From Corallococcus coralloides DSM 2259 (GTDB taxonomy: Bacteria; Myxococcota; Myxococcia; Myxococcales; Myxococcaceae), in the NCBI RefSeq assembly GCF_000255295.1, contig NC_017030.1:8096328-8160327 (forward strand): 64,000 nt of DNA, written 5' to 3'. Made by a program: the position numbers and the translations under genes. The notes under the pieces were generated by a model. It did not search any database, had not been told where the DNA came from, and saw only the letters and a program-made list of their open reading frames with translations. Positions 34,803 through 43,349 of this stretch are shown here, piece by piece. Positions within the stretch are counted from its first letter, which is position 1. Each line of letters starts with the position of its first letter.

Positions 34803-35765
34803 TTAGAGGAGCGCCGCCCGCTTCAGCACGTCCTTCAATTCGGATGGCATGGGGGTCTCCACGACGACCTTCCTGTCATCCTCGGGGTGCGGAAATTCGA
34901 TGCGCTCGGCGTGCAGGAACAGACGTTTGAGCCCCCAGCGCGCCCGCACGTCGCGGTTGAAGGCGAAGTCTCCGTACTTCTTGTCACCCGCCACCGGGTG
35001 GCCCACGGCGACCAGGTGCCTTCTTATCTGATGCGTGCGCCCGGTCTCGATGGTGCAGGAGAGGAGGGCTGCCTCGCTCGACTGGCGCACGACCTTCCAG
35101 CGGGTGACGGCCTCCTGCATGTTCACTCCCCGACGGGCCTTGGATTCGGCCGTCTGCTGGTGCTCGGCGAGCGGCAGGTCGATGACCCCGGAATCCTTGG
35201 GCATCTTTCCCTTCACCAGGGTCAGGTAGCGCTTCTTCGGGTGGCCGTGGGTGAAGATTTCCGTGAAATGCACCATCGCCGGGCGGCGCTTGGCCACCAG
35301 GATGACGCCGGAGGTCTCCCGGTCCAGGCGGTGGGCGGGTGAGGCGGTGAAGTCGTTGCGGGTCGCCTTGGGGCCCAGGTAGGCCCGGACGTAGTCCACC
35401 AGGGTGCCCCCGGTGATGCCGCTGCCGGTATGGACGGCCATTCCGCTGGGCTTGTCCACGGCCATGAGCCAGTCGTCTTCCATCAGGATGACCAGCCGGG
35501 AGGGGTCCACCGGTGGCGGCGGGGGGGGCGGACGGTCCGATTTCGGACGCTCCGCGAGGGTGAGCTGCTCTTCGGTGCCGCGGATGGTGAGCACGTCTCC
35601 TTCGACAAGCAACTGCTCTGGCTGCGCGCGCTTGCCGTTCACTCGCACCTTCTTGGTGCGGATCATCTTGAAGAGGTGGCTGACGGGGACGTTGGGCATC
35701 CGCTTGCGCAGGTGCTTGTCCAGCCGCATCCCGACGGTGTCGGCTTCGATTCGGTACTCGATCAT
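34803..35765 (-). CDS. RluA-family pseudouridine synthase
   Basis: A 320-residue enzyme that isomerises uridine in rRNA or tRNA. An S4-like RNA-binding domain occupies 1-60 (MRLDKHLRKRMPNVPVSHL). A Pro-rich linker (about 76-90) precedes the catalytic domain with HRLDRETSG, whose Asp148 is the nucleophile. Also visible are GRTHQIRRHL and KKYGD. The S4 domain plus overall pattern fits RluC/RluD; target uridines are not predictable. It is divergent from the pentapeptide gene (44 bases apart) and upstream of the PBP gene. Confidence 0.9.
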   Translation of the reverse strand: MIEYRIEADTVGMRLDKHLRKRMPNVPVSHLFKMIRTKKVRVNGKRAQPEQLLVEGDVLTIRGTEEQLTLAERPKSDRPPPPPPPVDPSRLVILMEDDWLMAVDKPSGMAVHTGSGITGGTLVDYVRAYLGPKATRNDFTASPAHRLDRETSGVILVAKRRPAMVHFTEIFTHGHPKKRYLTLVKGKMPKDSGVIDLPLAEHQQTAESKARRGVNMQEAVTRWKVVRQSSEAALLSCTIETGRTHQIRRHLVAVGHPVAGDKKYGDFAFNRDVRARWGLKRLFLHAERIEFPHPEDDRKVVVETPMPSELKDVLKRAALL

Positions 35766-35809
35766 TTGTGCTGGCGCCTGGACCAGAGCACACGAATAAT
35801 TCGGGGTCC

Positions 35810-37285
35810 ATGCCGAAAGCCCCAACTATCGAGAAGCTGCTCCAGAACGGTTCCGCCGAATGGAACAAGCTGCGCAAGTCCGGCCAGGCGCCCACCGGCC
35901 AGACGGGCGCCACGTTCACGCAGCTGTTCTCCGCCAACGCCGACCTCTCCGGACTGGAGCTGGTGGGTTCCGAGTGGGAGCGCTGTGACCTGTCGAAGAT
36001 GAACTTCCGGGACACGGACCTCACCAACGCCTACTTCCACGGGGGCCGTCTCCAGGACTGCGACTTCCGCGGCGCCAACCTGGAAGGCTGTGTCTTCGAA
36101 AAGCTCAAGCTCCTGCGCTGTGACTTCACGGGCGCCAAGGGTCTGGAAGACCTGGAGATGGACGACGTGGACATGGACCGCGTGACGGGCCTGGACGGCG
36201 AGGAAGCCCCGCCGCCGCCGCCCCCGCCGGTGCAGGGCATCACGGCGTTCACCCGTGAGCAGCGCGAGAAGATGCTCGGCCAGACGCACGCGGGCGGCGC
36301 GATGGACGGCGCGGCGTCCCCGCACCCGGACGAGCTGCCCCCGTTCCGGCCGCAGGATCCGCCGGGCTCGCTCTTCTTCCGCGCCCTCAAGCGCGTGGGC
36401 GCGCCCCCGCTCTGGGTGCTGGACGTGCCGGGCCTGCGTCCGCTCCTGCCCCAGCGGCTGCCCCCGGGCAGCTCCCTGGAGACGCTCTACCGCGAGGCGG
36501 TGAAGACGCGGCTGGAGAACAAGAAGCCCGCGGCGGACCCCGGCGCGGTGGAGCGCGCGCAGAAGGCGCTGCGCATGGGCGGCAAGGAGGCCAACGTCGC
36601 GGCGGTGTACCTGCGCGAGGTGGGCGTGCTGCCCCTGTTCCGCTTCGCCGCGGCGAAGCAGCTCAAGGCGGAGCTGCGCACCGAGGTGGAGGTGGACGAC
36701 CTCACGGGCTCCGTGGATCCCCGCACCACGGGGGCGCTGCTGGAGCTGCGCCTGACGCACGAGGTGGTGGAGCACCTGCACGAGGTGCGTCGCCGGCTGG
36801 CGGCCGCGCAGCTGTACACGTCGCTGCTGGAGGCGGGCTTCAACCCGGAGAACAACTGGGACGAGGCGCTGGAGTCGGCGGACGCGTCGCTGGAGCTGGC
36901 GAACGCGGCCACGGGCGAGGACCGGCAGGCGCTCCTGGAGGGCTTCCAGGTGTTCGCGGCCCTGCCGGAGGAGGCGCGGCTGCGCCGCCTGGCGTACCTG
37001 GCGGAGTCCGTGTCCAACCTGGAGCTGCTCAGCCGGCTGCCGGAGGGCATGGAGCCGCAGTGGCTGTCCGGCCCGGAGGTGCGCGAGTGCCACGAGCGCG
37101 AGATGACCTACGTGCAGTCGCTCAAGGCACAGGACATCCCGGCGAAGGTGCCGGCGCTGGGCAAGGCGGAGCTGGGCGTGCCCGAGGGCGAGGTGCCCGA
37201 GGAGAGCGACGACGACCTGTTCGTGCACGTGCGGTGCGACGTGTGCGGCAAGGAGAAGCTCATCGTCCAGTCGCCGGAGGCGTAG
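35810..37285 (+). CDS. Pentapeptide-repeat protein with C-terminal CxxC
   Basis: A 491-residue protein. Residues 45-125 hold about a dozen degenerate pentapeptide repeats of A(D/N)LxG/FRD type (for example ADLSGLELVGSE, FRDTDLTNAYFHGG, FRGANLEGCVFEKLKLLRCD), which fold as a quadrilateral beta-helix. A Pro-run linker (about 142-148) leads to a long alpha-helical region of unknown role. The last 20 residues contain CDVCGKEKL, a single CxxC like half of a zinc ribbon. Function unknown; some repeat proteins protect gyrase, but nothing here shows that. Confidence 0.8.
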   Translation: MPKAPTIEKLLQNGSAEWNKLRKSGQAPTGQTGATFTQLFSANADLSGLELVGSEWERCDLSKMNFRDTDLTNAYFHGGRLQDCDFRGANLEGCVFEKLKLLRCDFTGAKGLEDLEMDDVDMDRVTGLDGEEAPPPPPPPVQGITAFTREQREKMLGQTHAGGAMDGAASPHPDELPPFRPQDPPGSLFFRALKRVGAPPLWVLDVPGLRPLLPQRLPPGSSLETLYREAVKTRLENKKPAADPGAVERAQKALRMGGKEANVAAVYLREVGVLPLFRFAAAKQLKAELRTEVEVDDLTGSVDPRTTGALLELRLTHEVVEHLHEVRRRLAAAQLYTSLLEAGFNPENNWDEALESADASLELANAATGEDRQALLEGFQVFAALPEEARLRRLAYLAESVSNLELLSRLPEGMEPQWLSGPEVRECHEREMTYVQSLKAQDIPAKVPALGKAELGVPEGEVPEESDDDLFVHVRCDVCGKEKLIVQSPEA

Positions 37286-37322
37286 TGCCCCGCCTCCCGC
37301 GGCGCGGGAGCTGAAGCAGTGG

Positions 37323-37366
37323 AGGCCCGGCCGGAGCGCCCCTGTGCGCATCCCGCCGGGCCTTTT
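37323..37366 (+). terminator. Intrinsic terminator after the pentapeptide gene
   Basis: Nine-base perfect stem AGGCCCGGC/GCCGGGCCT with a 23-base loop, followed by TTT, 38 bases past the stop. A shorter hairpin CTCCCGC/GCGGGAG at 37294-37310 precedes it. No gene is seen from here to 37498. Confidence 0.65.
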
Positions 37367-37498
37367 CATGTCGTGCGCCGCCTGTGTGCAGGAAGCCCTT
37401 CCGCTCTCATCCCCAGGGGAGGCGTTCATCCCGCACCCGGCTCCCTACCTTCAGGGCACGCGGCGTGGCACCGCGAGCGAGGGTGCGGCGGGCGGGAT

Positions 37499-38980
37499 AT
37501 GGGGCGAGCCAGGCGCGGACGGGGGCACGGCGGAGCGGGAAGTCCGTGGCCTCCGCGTGGCGCGCTGTTCGCCTGCGCACTGCTGCTGGGCGGGCCTGCC
37601 TTCGCCCAGGCGGAGCGGTGCGAGGACGTCCCTCCACCTCCCGCTGACGCTCCCGAGCGGGCCGGGCCGCCAGCGGATGCCCCGCTGAACGAGGAGGCTG
37701 TCCGCGAGGATGCGTCCCGGGGGGAGGTCCACCCGTGGCTGGCGGTGGGGGAGATCACCGCCATCAACCTGTTCGTCTGGACGTGGGACCGGGTCCTCGC
37801 GAACGCGGAGTGGGCGCGGGTGGGCCCGGACTCGTGGAAGGAGAACCTGCGCACGGGCTTCGTCTGGGACGCGGACGGCTTTCTCACCAACCAGTTCGCG
37901 CATCCGTACCACGGCAGCCTCTATTTCACGGCCGCGCGCGACAACGGCGTGCCCTACCTGGCCACCCTGCCCTTCACGCTGTTTGGCAGCGCGCAGTGGG
38001 AGCTGTTCGCGGAGAACGAGCCGCCCTCCGTCAATGACCTCCTCAACACGTCCGTGGGCGGCATGGCCATGGGCGAGGCGCTCTACCGGCTGTCCTCGCT
38101 GGTGCTGGATACGGAGGCCCGGGGCGGCGAGCGCTTCGTGCGCGAGCTCACCGCCGCCGCCATGAGCCCCGTGCGCGGCTTCAACCGCGTGGTGCGCGGC
38201 GACGTGACACGCCAGGAACCCACGCCCACGGAGTGGAGGCCCCGCGACCTGTCCATCTGGGGGACCGTGGGCTACCTCAAGCTGGGCGACGGCCAGCCCC
38301 TGCCCTGGGGCGAGGACCAGTTCTTCATCCAGCTCGCCATGCGGTACGGCGACATGTACCAGGGCCCCCTCCACCGCCCCTTCGACGCCTTCGACGCGCG
38401 CGTCCAGTTCACCACCGCCGAGAGCAGCCTCATCAGCCACTCGAAGCTCCAGGGGTTGATCGCCAAGTCATCCCTCTTGAGCACGGAGAAGGACGAGCTG
38501 CGCCTGGGCTTCCTGCAGCAGATCAGCCACGTGGACACGCAGGCGTACGAGCTGGGCGGTCAGTCCCTGGAGTTCGGCCTCCTGCACGAGCGACATTTCA
38601 ACGCGCACTCGAAGCTGAGGACCGCGCTGCTCCTGGACGGAAGCCTGATCACCGGCATCTCCTCCGAGCACAGCGGCAAGGCGAACCGCGACTACGACTA
38701 CGGCCCCGGCCTGGGCATGAACCTTCAGCTGGCGTACATGCGCGGCGACTGGGAGGTCCTCACGCTGGAGGCGAGCACCTCCCACATCATGGTGCTGGAC
38801 GGCTCCAAGGGCTCACACCAGGTGTTCACCGGCCAGCTCCAGGCGGACATCCCGGTGTTCGAACACCTGGGGCTGGGCACGGAGCTGAACTGGTTCCACC
38901 GCCACAGCCGCTTCGACACCTACCCGGACGTCCTGAAGGAGGCGTACCAACTGCGCATCTTCCTCTCCGTGCACTACTAG
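37499..38980 (+). CDS. DUF3943-like outer-membrane protein, copy 1
   Basis: A 493-residue protein with a Sec-type signal (GALFACALLLGGPAFAQ). A conserved core follows: HPWLAVGEITAINLFVWTWDR, GFVWDADGFLTNQFAHPYHG and SPVRGFNRVVRGD, then strand-alternating sequence to an aromatic C-terminus (LSVHY), as in outer-membrane beta barrels. I recall this as DUF3943. The start at 37499 matches the paralogue's start context. It is a tandem duplicate of the gene at 39085, with 104 bases between. Function unknown. Confidence 0.75.
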   Translation: MGRARRGRGHGGAGSPWPPRGALFACALLLGGPAFAQAERCEDVPPPPADAPERAGPPADAPLNEEAVREDASRGEVHPWLAVGEITAINLFVWTWDRVLANAEWARVGPDSWKENLRTGFVWDADGFLTNQFAHPYHGSLYFTAARDNGVPYLATLPFTLFGSAQWELFAENEPPSVNDLLNTSVGGMAMGEALYRLSSLVLDTEARGGERFVRELTAAAMSPVRGFNRVVRGDVTRQEPTPTEWRPRDLSIWGTVGYLKLGDGQPLPWGEDQFFIQLAMRYGDMYQGPLHRPFDAFDARVQFTTAESSLISHSKLQGLIAKSSLLSTEKDELRLGFLQQISHVDTQAYELGGQSLEFGLLHERHFNAHSKLRTALLLDGSLITGISSEHSGKANRDYDYGPGLGMNLQLAYMRGDWEVLTLEASTSHIMVLDGSKGSHQVFTGQLQADIPVFEHLGLGTELNWFHRHSRFDTYPDVLKEAYQLRIFLSVHY

Positions 38981-39084
38981 CCCACCGCCCGTGAGGATGA
39001 GCCCCGGGGGCGCTTTCCAACACATGACTGCTTACCTTCCGGATGCGCGGCATGGGGCCGTGCGCGGAGGTGCGGGCGGACCGG

Positions 39085-40629
39085 ATGGGGCACGGCGGGC
39101 GGGTGCCAGGGCGCGGCGGATTCCGGGGGCCGTGGCTGCCGCGAGGCGTGGCGCTGGCGTGCGCCCTGCGCGCCTGCGTCGCGTTCGCGGACGGTTCGCC
39201 ACAGGACATGGTGCGCTCGGTTCCGTCCAGCGTCATGGCCCTCTGCGCGGCGCGGCTTTCGCCCGGCCAGGAGACCCAGTGGGCCCCCTGCCCTCCCGCG
39301 GCCGAGGAGAACCCCTCGCTGCCGGCGGATGCGCCCGTGAAGGAGGACGACATCCGGGACAACCCCGGGCCCCACCCGTGGATTGCGTTGGGGGAAGTGA
39401 CCGCCATCAACCTGTTCGTCTGGACGTGGGACCGGTACATCGCGAACAAGGACTGGGCGTACATCTCCCCGTCCGTGTGGAAGGAGAACTTCCGCACGGG
39501 CTTCGTCTGGGACCAGGACGGCTTCTCCACCAACCAGTTCGCCCACCCGTATCACGGCGGCCTCTACTACACGGCCGCGCGCGACAACGGCCTGCCGTAC
39601 GAGGCCGCGGTGCCGCTCACCTTCCTGGGCAGCCTGCAGTGGGAGCTGTTCGCGGAGAACGAGCCGCCGTCCGCCAACGACCTCATCAACACGACCGTAG
39701 GCGGCGTGGCCATGGGCGAGGCGCTCTACCGGCTGTCCTCGCTGGTGCTGGACACGGAGGTCCGGGGCCGGCAGCGCTTCGTCCGCGAGCTGGCCGCCGG
39801 CATCATCAGCCCCGTGCGCGGCTTCAACCGCGTGCTGCGCGGCGACGTTTCCCACCATGGCCCCTCGCCGACGGAGTGGTGGCCGGACGACATCGCGGGC
39901 TGGGCCTCGCTGGGCTACCTCAAGCTGGGCGACGGCAGGTCCCTGGCCTGGGGCGAGGATCAGTTCTTCATCCAGGGCACCCTGCGCTACGGCAACATGT
40001 ACCGGGGCGACTTCCACCGCCCCTTCGACGCCTTCGACGCGCGCGTCCAGTTCACCACCCGGGAGAACAGCCTCGTCACCAACGCGCGGCTGCAGGGCCT
40101 GCTCGCGAAGGCCACGCTCTGGAGCGCCGAGCGCGACGAGCTGCGCCTGGGCCTGCTCCAGCAGCTCGATTACACGGACACGCTCGCGTACGAGGTGGGC
40201 GGCCAGTCCCTGGACGCGGGCCTGCTGCACGAGCACCGGTTCCTCAACCGCTCCCGGCTGAGGACCGCGCTGCTCGTGGAGGGCAGCCTCATCACCGGCG
40301 TCACCTCCGAGCACACCGACAGCGAGGGCAACGAAGGCCGCGACTACGACTACGGCCCCGGCCTGGGCTTCCAGCTCCAGATGGCGTACCTGCGCGAGGA
40401 CTGGGAGGTCGTCACGCTGGAGGCGGGCGCCGAACACGTGCTGGTGGTGGACGGCTCGGGAGGCTCGCACCGGGTGCACCAGGCCCAGCTGCAGGTGGAC
40501 CTCCCCGTGTACAAGAACCTGGGGATGGGATCACAGCTGAACTGGTTCCAACGCCACAGCCGCTTCGACGCCTTCCCGGCCGTGACGAAGGACACCTGGC
40601 AGCTGCGCATCTTCGTGTCCCTGCACTGA
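39085..40629 (+). CDS. DUF3943-like outer-membrane protein, copy 2
   Basis: A 514-residue paralogue of the preceding gene. It shares HPWIALGEVTAINLFVWTWDR, GFVWDQDGFSTNQFAHPYHGG, the ENEPPS(A/V)NDL block and the aromatic-rich barrel, ending in VSLH. ATG 39085 is chosen over 39043 because it aligns with copy 1 (MG plus a basic Gly-rich stretch before the hydrophobic core LPRGVALACAL). Its signal sequence is weaker than copy 1's, and an extra Cys-containing segment (about 50-80) precedes the conserved core. Both copies look intact, so they have probably diverged in role. Confidence 0.75.
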   Translation: MGHGGRVPGRGGFRGPWLPRGVALACALRACVAFADGSPQDMVRSVPSSVMALCAARLSPGQETQWAPCPPAAEENPSLPADAPVKEDDIRDNPGPHPWIALGEVTAINLFVWTWDRYIANKDWAYISPSVWKENFRTGFVWDQDGFSTNQFAHPYHGGLYYTAARDNGLPYEAAVPLTFLGSLQWELFAENEPPSANDLINTTVGGVAMGEALYRLSSLVLDTEVRGRQRFVRELAAGIISPVRGFNRVLRGDVSHHGPSPTEWWPDDIAGWASLGYLKLGDGRSLAWGEDQFFIQGTLRYGNMYRGDFHRPFDAFDARVQFTTRENSLVTNARLQGLLAKATLWSAERDELRLGLLQQLDYTDTLAYEVGGQSLDAGLLHEHRFLNRSRLRTALLVEGSLITGVTSEHTDSEGNEGRDYDYGPGLGFQLQMAYLREDWEVVTLEAGAEHVLVVDGSGGSHRVHQAQLQVDLPVYKNLGMGSQLNWFQRHSRFDAFPAVTKDTWQLRIFVSLH

Positions 40630-40641
40630 AGGCAGGGACGC

Positions 40642-41259
40642 TCAGCCCACCTCTTCCGACTCCGAGGGCGCGGAGGGCAGCGAGTACGTCACCGGCGGCG
40701 GCAGCATCACGCGCACCGCGTCGCCCGCGCGGATGAGGCCCGGGCGCTCCACCCAGCCCACCAGCCCGCGCTTCTGCCACGCGGCCTTCACGAAGCGACT
40801 CGCAAGGCCCTTCCGGTCCGGGTGGTGCGCTTCAATCACGCGGCCCGGCCCCACGCAGGGCTGGTTCTCCCCTTCCATCACCAGCGTGGCCTCTTCCGGG
40901 AAGAACAGCCGCGTCCCCGGAGGAAGGTGCGTCAGCCGCGGCACGCCCACGAGCTCCAGGTTCGCGCCCAGCCACGACGCCAGCACGTGCGGCACGCCCA
41001 GCGTGCGCGCCACCTCCACCAGCTCCTCGCGTGACACGATGGAGAGCTGCCGGGTGTTGCGGATGAGCGTGCCCTTGGGGAACCACGGCACCCGCACGTC
41101 CGCCTTGCGCGTGAGGCCCGCGTGCCGGTCTCCGACGATGCCCGCGAAGTCGACCGTCACCTCGGGGACCTCCCGGGTGACGAAGCGCTTGGGTTCAGCG
41201 TCCGTGCACAGCAGCACGTTGGCCAGGTGTCCGGTCAGCGAGGGAGCAGGAGTGGGCAT
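40642..41259 (-). CDS. MOSC-domain sulfurtransferase-like protein
   Basis: A 205-residue protein with the MOSC fold: VTVDFAGIVGDRHAGLTR at the N-terminal half, LGVPHVLASWLGANLELVG and GENQPCVGPGRVIE with a conserved Cys. MOSC proteins deliver sulfur or process molybdenum cofactor. The isolated-domain layout is like YiiM. The start MPTPAPSL at 41259 precedes the domain. It sits at the end of a minus-strand run with the MBL-fold gene 36 bases upstream. Biochemical role unproven. Confidence 0.82.
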   Translation of the reverse strand: MPTPAPSLTGHLANVLLCTDAEPKRFVTREVPEVTVDFAGIVGDRHAGLTRKADVRVPWFPKGTLIRNTRQLSIVSREELVEVARTLGVPHVLASWLGANLELVGVPRLTHLPPGTRLFFPEEATLVMEGENQPCVGPGRVIEAHHPDRKGLASRFVKAAWQKRGLVGWVERPGLIRAGDAVRVMLPPPVTYSLPSAPSESEEVG

Positions 41260-41295
41260 ATCGGGCGCCCGTTCCAACACGCCAGCGCGGCGAAA

Positions 41296-42270
41296 TCAAA
41301 ACAGGGTCATCTGCTGTGGCTTGCCCAGCGGGCGAGCGTCCGTGCCCGCGTCGCGCAGCGCCTGGGCCAGCTCCTCCGCGAAGCCGTGGCAGGTGATGAC
41401 GTCCCGCGCACCGGTGTCCTTCACGTAGCGCAGGAGGGACGGGAAGTCCGCGTGGTCTGACAAAGGGAAGGCCACGTCCGCGCCGTAGCGCCGCGCGCCC
41501 CCGGGGTCCATGGCCCAGCCGGTGAGCACCGCCGTCGCCCGGGGCCAGTGCGGCGCCAGGGCCCCGCCCCGCGCCAGGTGCGGCGGGAAGAAGAGCACCT
41601 CGCCCGGCTCCACGCGGCCGTCGTAGCGGCGCAGGTTCTCGATGGGGACGCCCAGCTCCGCGTACAGCTCCGCGACGTCGAAGATGGACGGGTGCGCCAC
41701 CAGCTGGAAGCCGCGCAGGGCCAGCTGCTTCATCGCCTCCTGGCTCTTGCCCAGGGGATAGCCCAGCAGCACCGGCGTCACGCCCCGGTTCAGCTGCGCG
41801 CGCAGCCACGTCTCCACCTGCCCCAGCACCTCCGGGCGCGGCGGGAAGCGGTAGCGCGGGTGCCCGAAGGTGGACTCGATGACCAGCGTGTCGCAGGTCG
41901 CGACCTCCGTGGCCTCCGCGGTGAGCGACGGCGCGGTGTTGAGGTCCCCCGTGTAGACGATGCGCTTGCCATCCGCGCGCGTGACGCGCAGCTGCGCGCT
42001 GCCCAGGATGTGGCCCGCGGGCAACAGCTCCAGGAGCAGCGGCCCCAGCTCGAACGGGCGGCGGAAGGGCACGGACAGCGGGGACGCCACCGGCCCCAGC
42101 CGGTGGGCCATGAAGCGCAGCGTCGCGGCCGTGGCGATGGTGCTCTCGTGGCGGGCGATGTGGTCCGAGTGCCCGTGACTGACGAAGGACAGCGGCGACT
42201 TGCGCTTCGCGTCCAGCGACAGGGGCGTGCCCGTCAGGTGCAGGCCGTTGCGTCTCAGCTCCACGCTCAT
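41296..42270 (-). CDS. Metallo-beta-lactamase-fold exonuclease-like hydrolase
   Basis: A 324-residue protein with HGHSDH at 32-37, AGHILGSAQ, YTGDLN, ESTFGHP and SDHADF, the set seen in beta-CASP RNA/DNA processing enzymes and the exonuclease usually paired with a DNA ligase/helicase. Its length matches the short ligase-associated exonuclease group. No ligase or helicase gene is next to it here. Cytosolic. Nucleic-acid exonuclease is the best guess; the in vivo substrate is unknown. Confidence 0.82.
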   Translation of the reverse strand: MSVELRRNGLHLTGTPLSLDAKRKSPLSFVSHGHSDHIARHESTIATAATLRFMAHRLGPVASPLSVPFRRPFELGPLLLELLPAGHILGSAQLRVTRADGKRIVYTGDLNTAPSLTAEATEVATCDTLVIESTFGHPRYRFPPRPEVLGQVETWLRAQLNRGVTPVLLGYPLGKSQEAMKQLALRGFQLVAHPSIFDVAELYAELGVPIENLRRYDGRVEPGEVLFFPPHLARGGALAPHWPRATAVLTGWAMDPGGARRYGADVAFPLSDHADFPSLLRYVKDTGARDVITCHGFAEELAQALRDAGTDARPLGKPQQMTLF

Positions 42271-42344
42271 GGGATGGGCGCTGTCTATAGCGCGGCCCGG
42301 GCGCTCGCGCTCCCGGCCGGGGCGCCCCACCAGGTGTCGGATGC

Positions 42345-43343
42345 TCAGGCGGCGGGCGTGCGGCCCCGTGCCCGCCATCCGTCCCACACCACGGGCCCCA
42401 ACTCGGAGAAGAGCACGCCCATGAGGATGAGCGCGCCTCCGGCCCACGCCTGGGGCCCCAGCACCTCGCGACCCACGGCCACGGAGAAGGCGGACGCGAA
42501 CGCCGGCTCCAGCGCGAAGATGAGCGCCGCGCGCACCGCCGTGGTGCGCGCCTGGCCCCACGTCTGCACACCGATGGCCAGTGCGCTGGCCAGCACGCCG
42601 CACACGACGACCGCGCCCCAGAGCATCGGGGTCGGCTCCAGCCTGCGCTCCACGAAGGGCAGACACAGCGCGGACAGCACCGCCACGCCGGCGAGCTGCA
42701 CCGCCACCAGCCCCCGCACGCTCTCTCCCGGGGCGAAGCGCTCCGTGAGCAGGATGTGCCCCGCGTACGTCATGGCGCATCCGACCGACAGCCAGTTGCC
42801 CAGGCGGAAGCCGCCGTCCAGGGACGCTTCGAGCTGCGAGGGCCGCGTCAGCGCGTACAGCCCCACCGCCGCCAGCACCACCCCCACCGTGGTGGTCCAC
42901 CGGGGCAGCCGCTTGAGGACCACCGCGGACATCAGCGGGACGAAGAGGACGTTGAGCCCGGTGAGGAACGCCGCGCGTGACGGCGTGGTGTCAATCAACC
43001 CCACCGTCTGGAGCGCGAAGCTCAGGAACAGCAGCACCGCCAGCAGCAGCCCCTTCTTCACCAGGCCGGGAGTGAACATCCGCCGCCCGGCGAGCGCTGA
43101 CATCACCACCGCGCCCAGGGTGAAGCGCAAGGTGAGGAACGTGAACGGATCCGCGAACGCGAGCGCGTCCTTCACCACCACGAACGTCAGTCCCCAGAAG
43201 ACGGTGAGCAGCACCAGCGCCCCATCCGCCTTCCACTGCGCACCCTCACGCCCTTCGGACACCGGCTCCACCCTTCCCTGCCCACGGCCTGAAGCAGGAC
43301 GCCCTGCCGTTTGGCCCAGCCACGGGAAGAGCGCAACTCCCAT
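42345..43343 (-). CDS. EamA/DMT-superfamily transporter
   Basis: A 332-residue protein with ten hydrophobic helices in two EamA repeats. The repeat signatures are FWGLTFVVVKDAL with LRFTLGAVVM in the first half and LEPAFASAFSVAVGREVLGPQAWAGGALILMG in the second. Members export amino acids or metabolites. A short cytosolic N-terminus of about 40 residues precedes helix 1. It starts six bases after the upstream fusion gene and is probably in its operon. Substrate unknown. Confidence 0.87.
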   Translation of the reverse strand: MGVALFPWLGQTAGRPASGRGQGRVEPVSEGREGAQWKADGALVLLTVFWGLTFVVVKDALAFADPFTFLTLRFTLGAVVMSALAGRRMFTPGLVKKGLLLAVLLFLSFALQTVGLIDTTPSRAAFLTGLNVLFVPLMSAVVLKRLPRWTTTVGVVLAAVGLYALTRPSQLEASLDGGFRLGNWLSVGCAMTYAGHILLTERFAPGESVRGLVAVQLAGVAVLSALCLPFVERRLEPTPMLWGAVVVCGVLASALAIGVQTWGQARTTAVRAALIFALEPAFASAFSVAVGREVLGPQAWAGGALILMGVLFSELGPVVWDGWRARGRTPAA

Positions 43344-43349
43344 CCGGCG

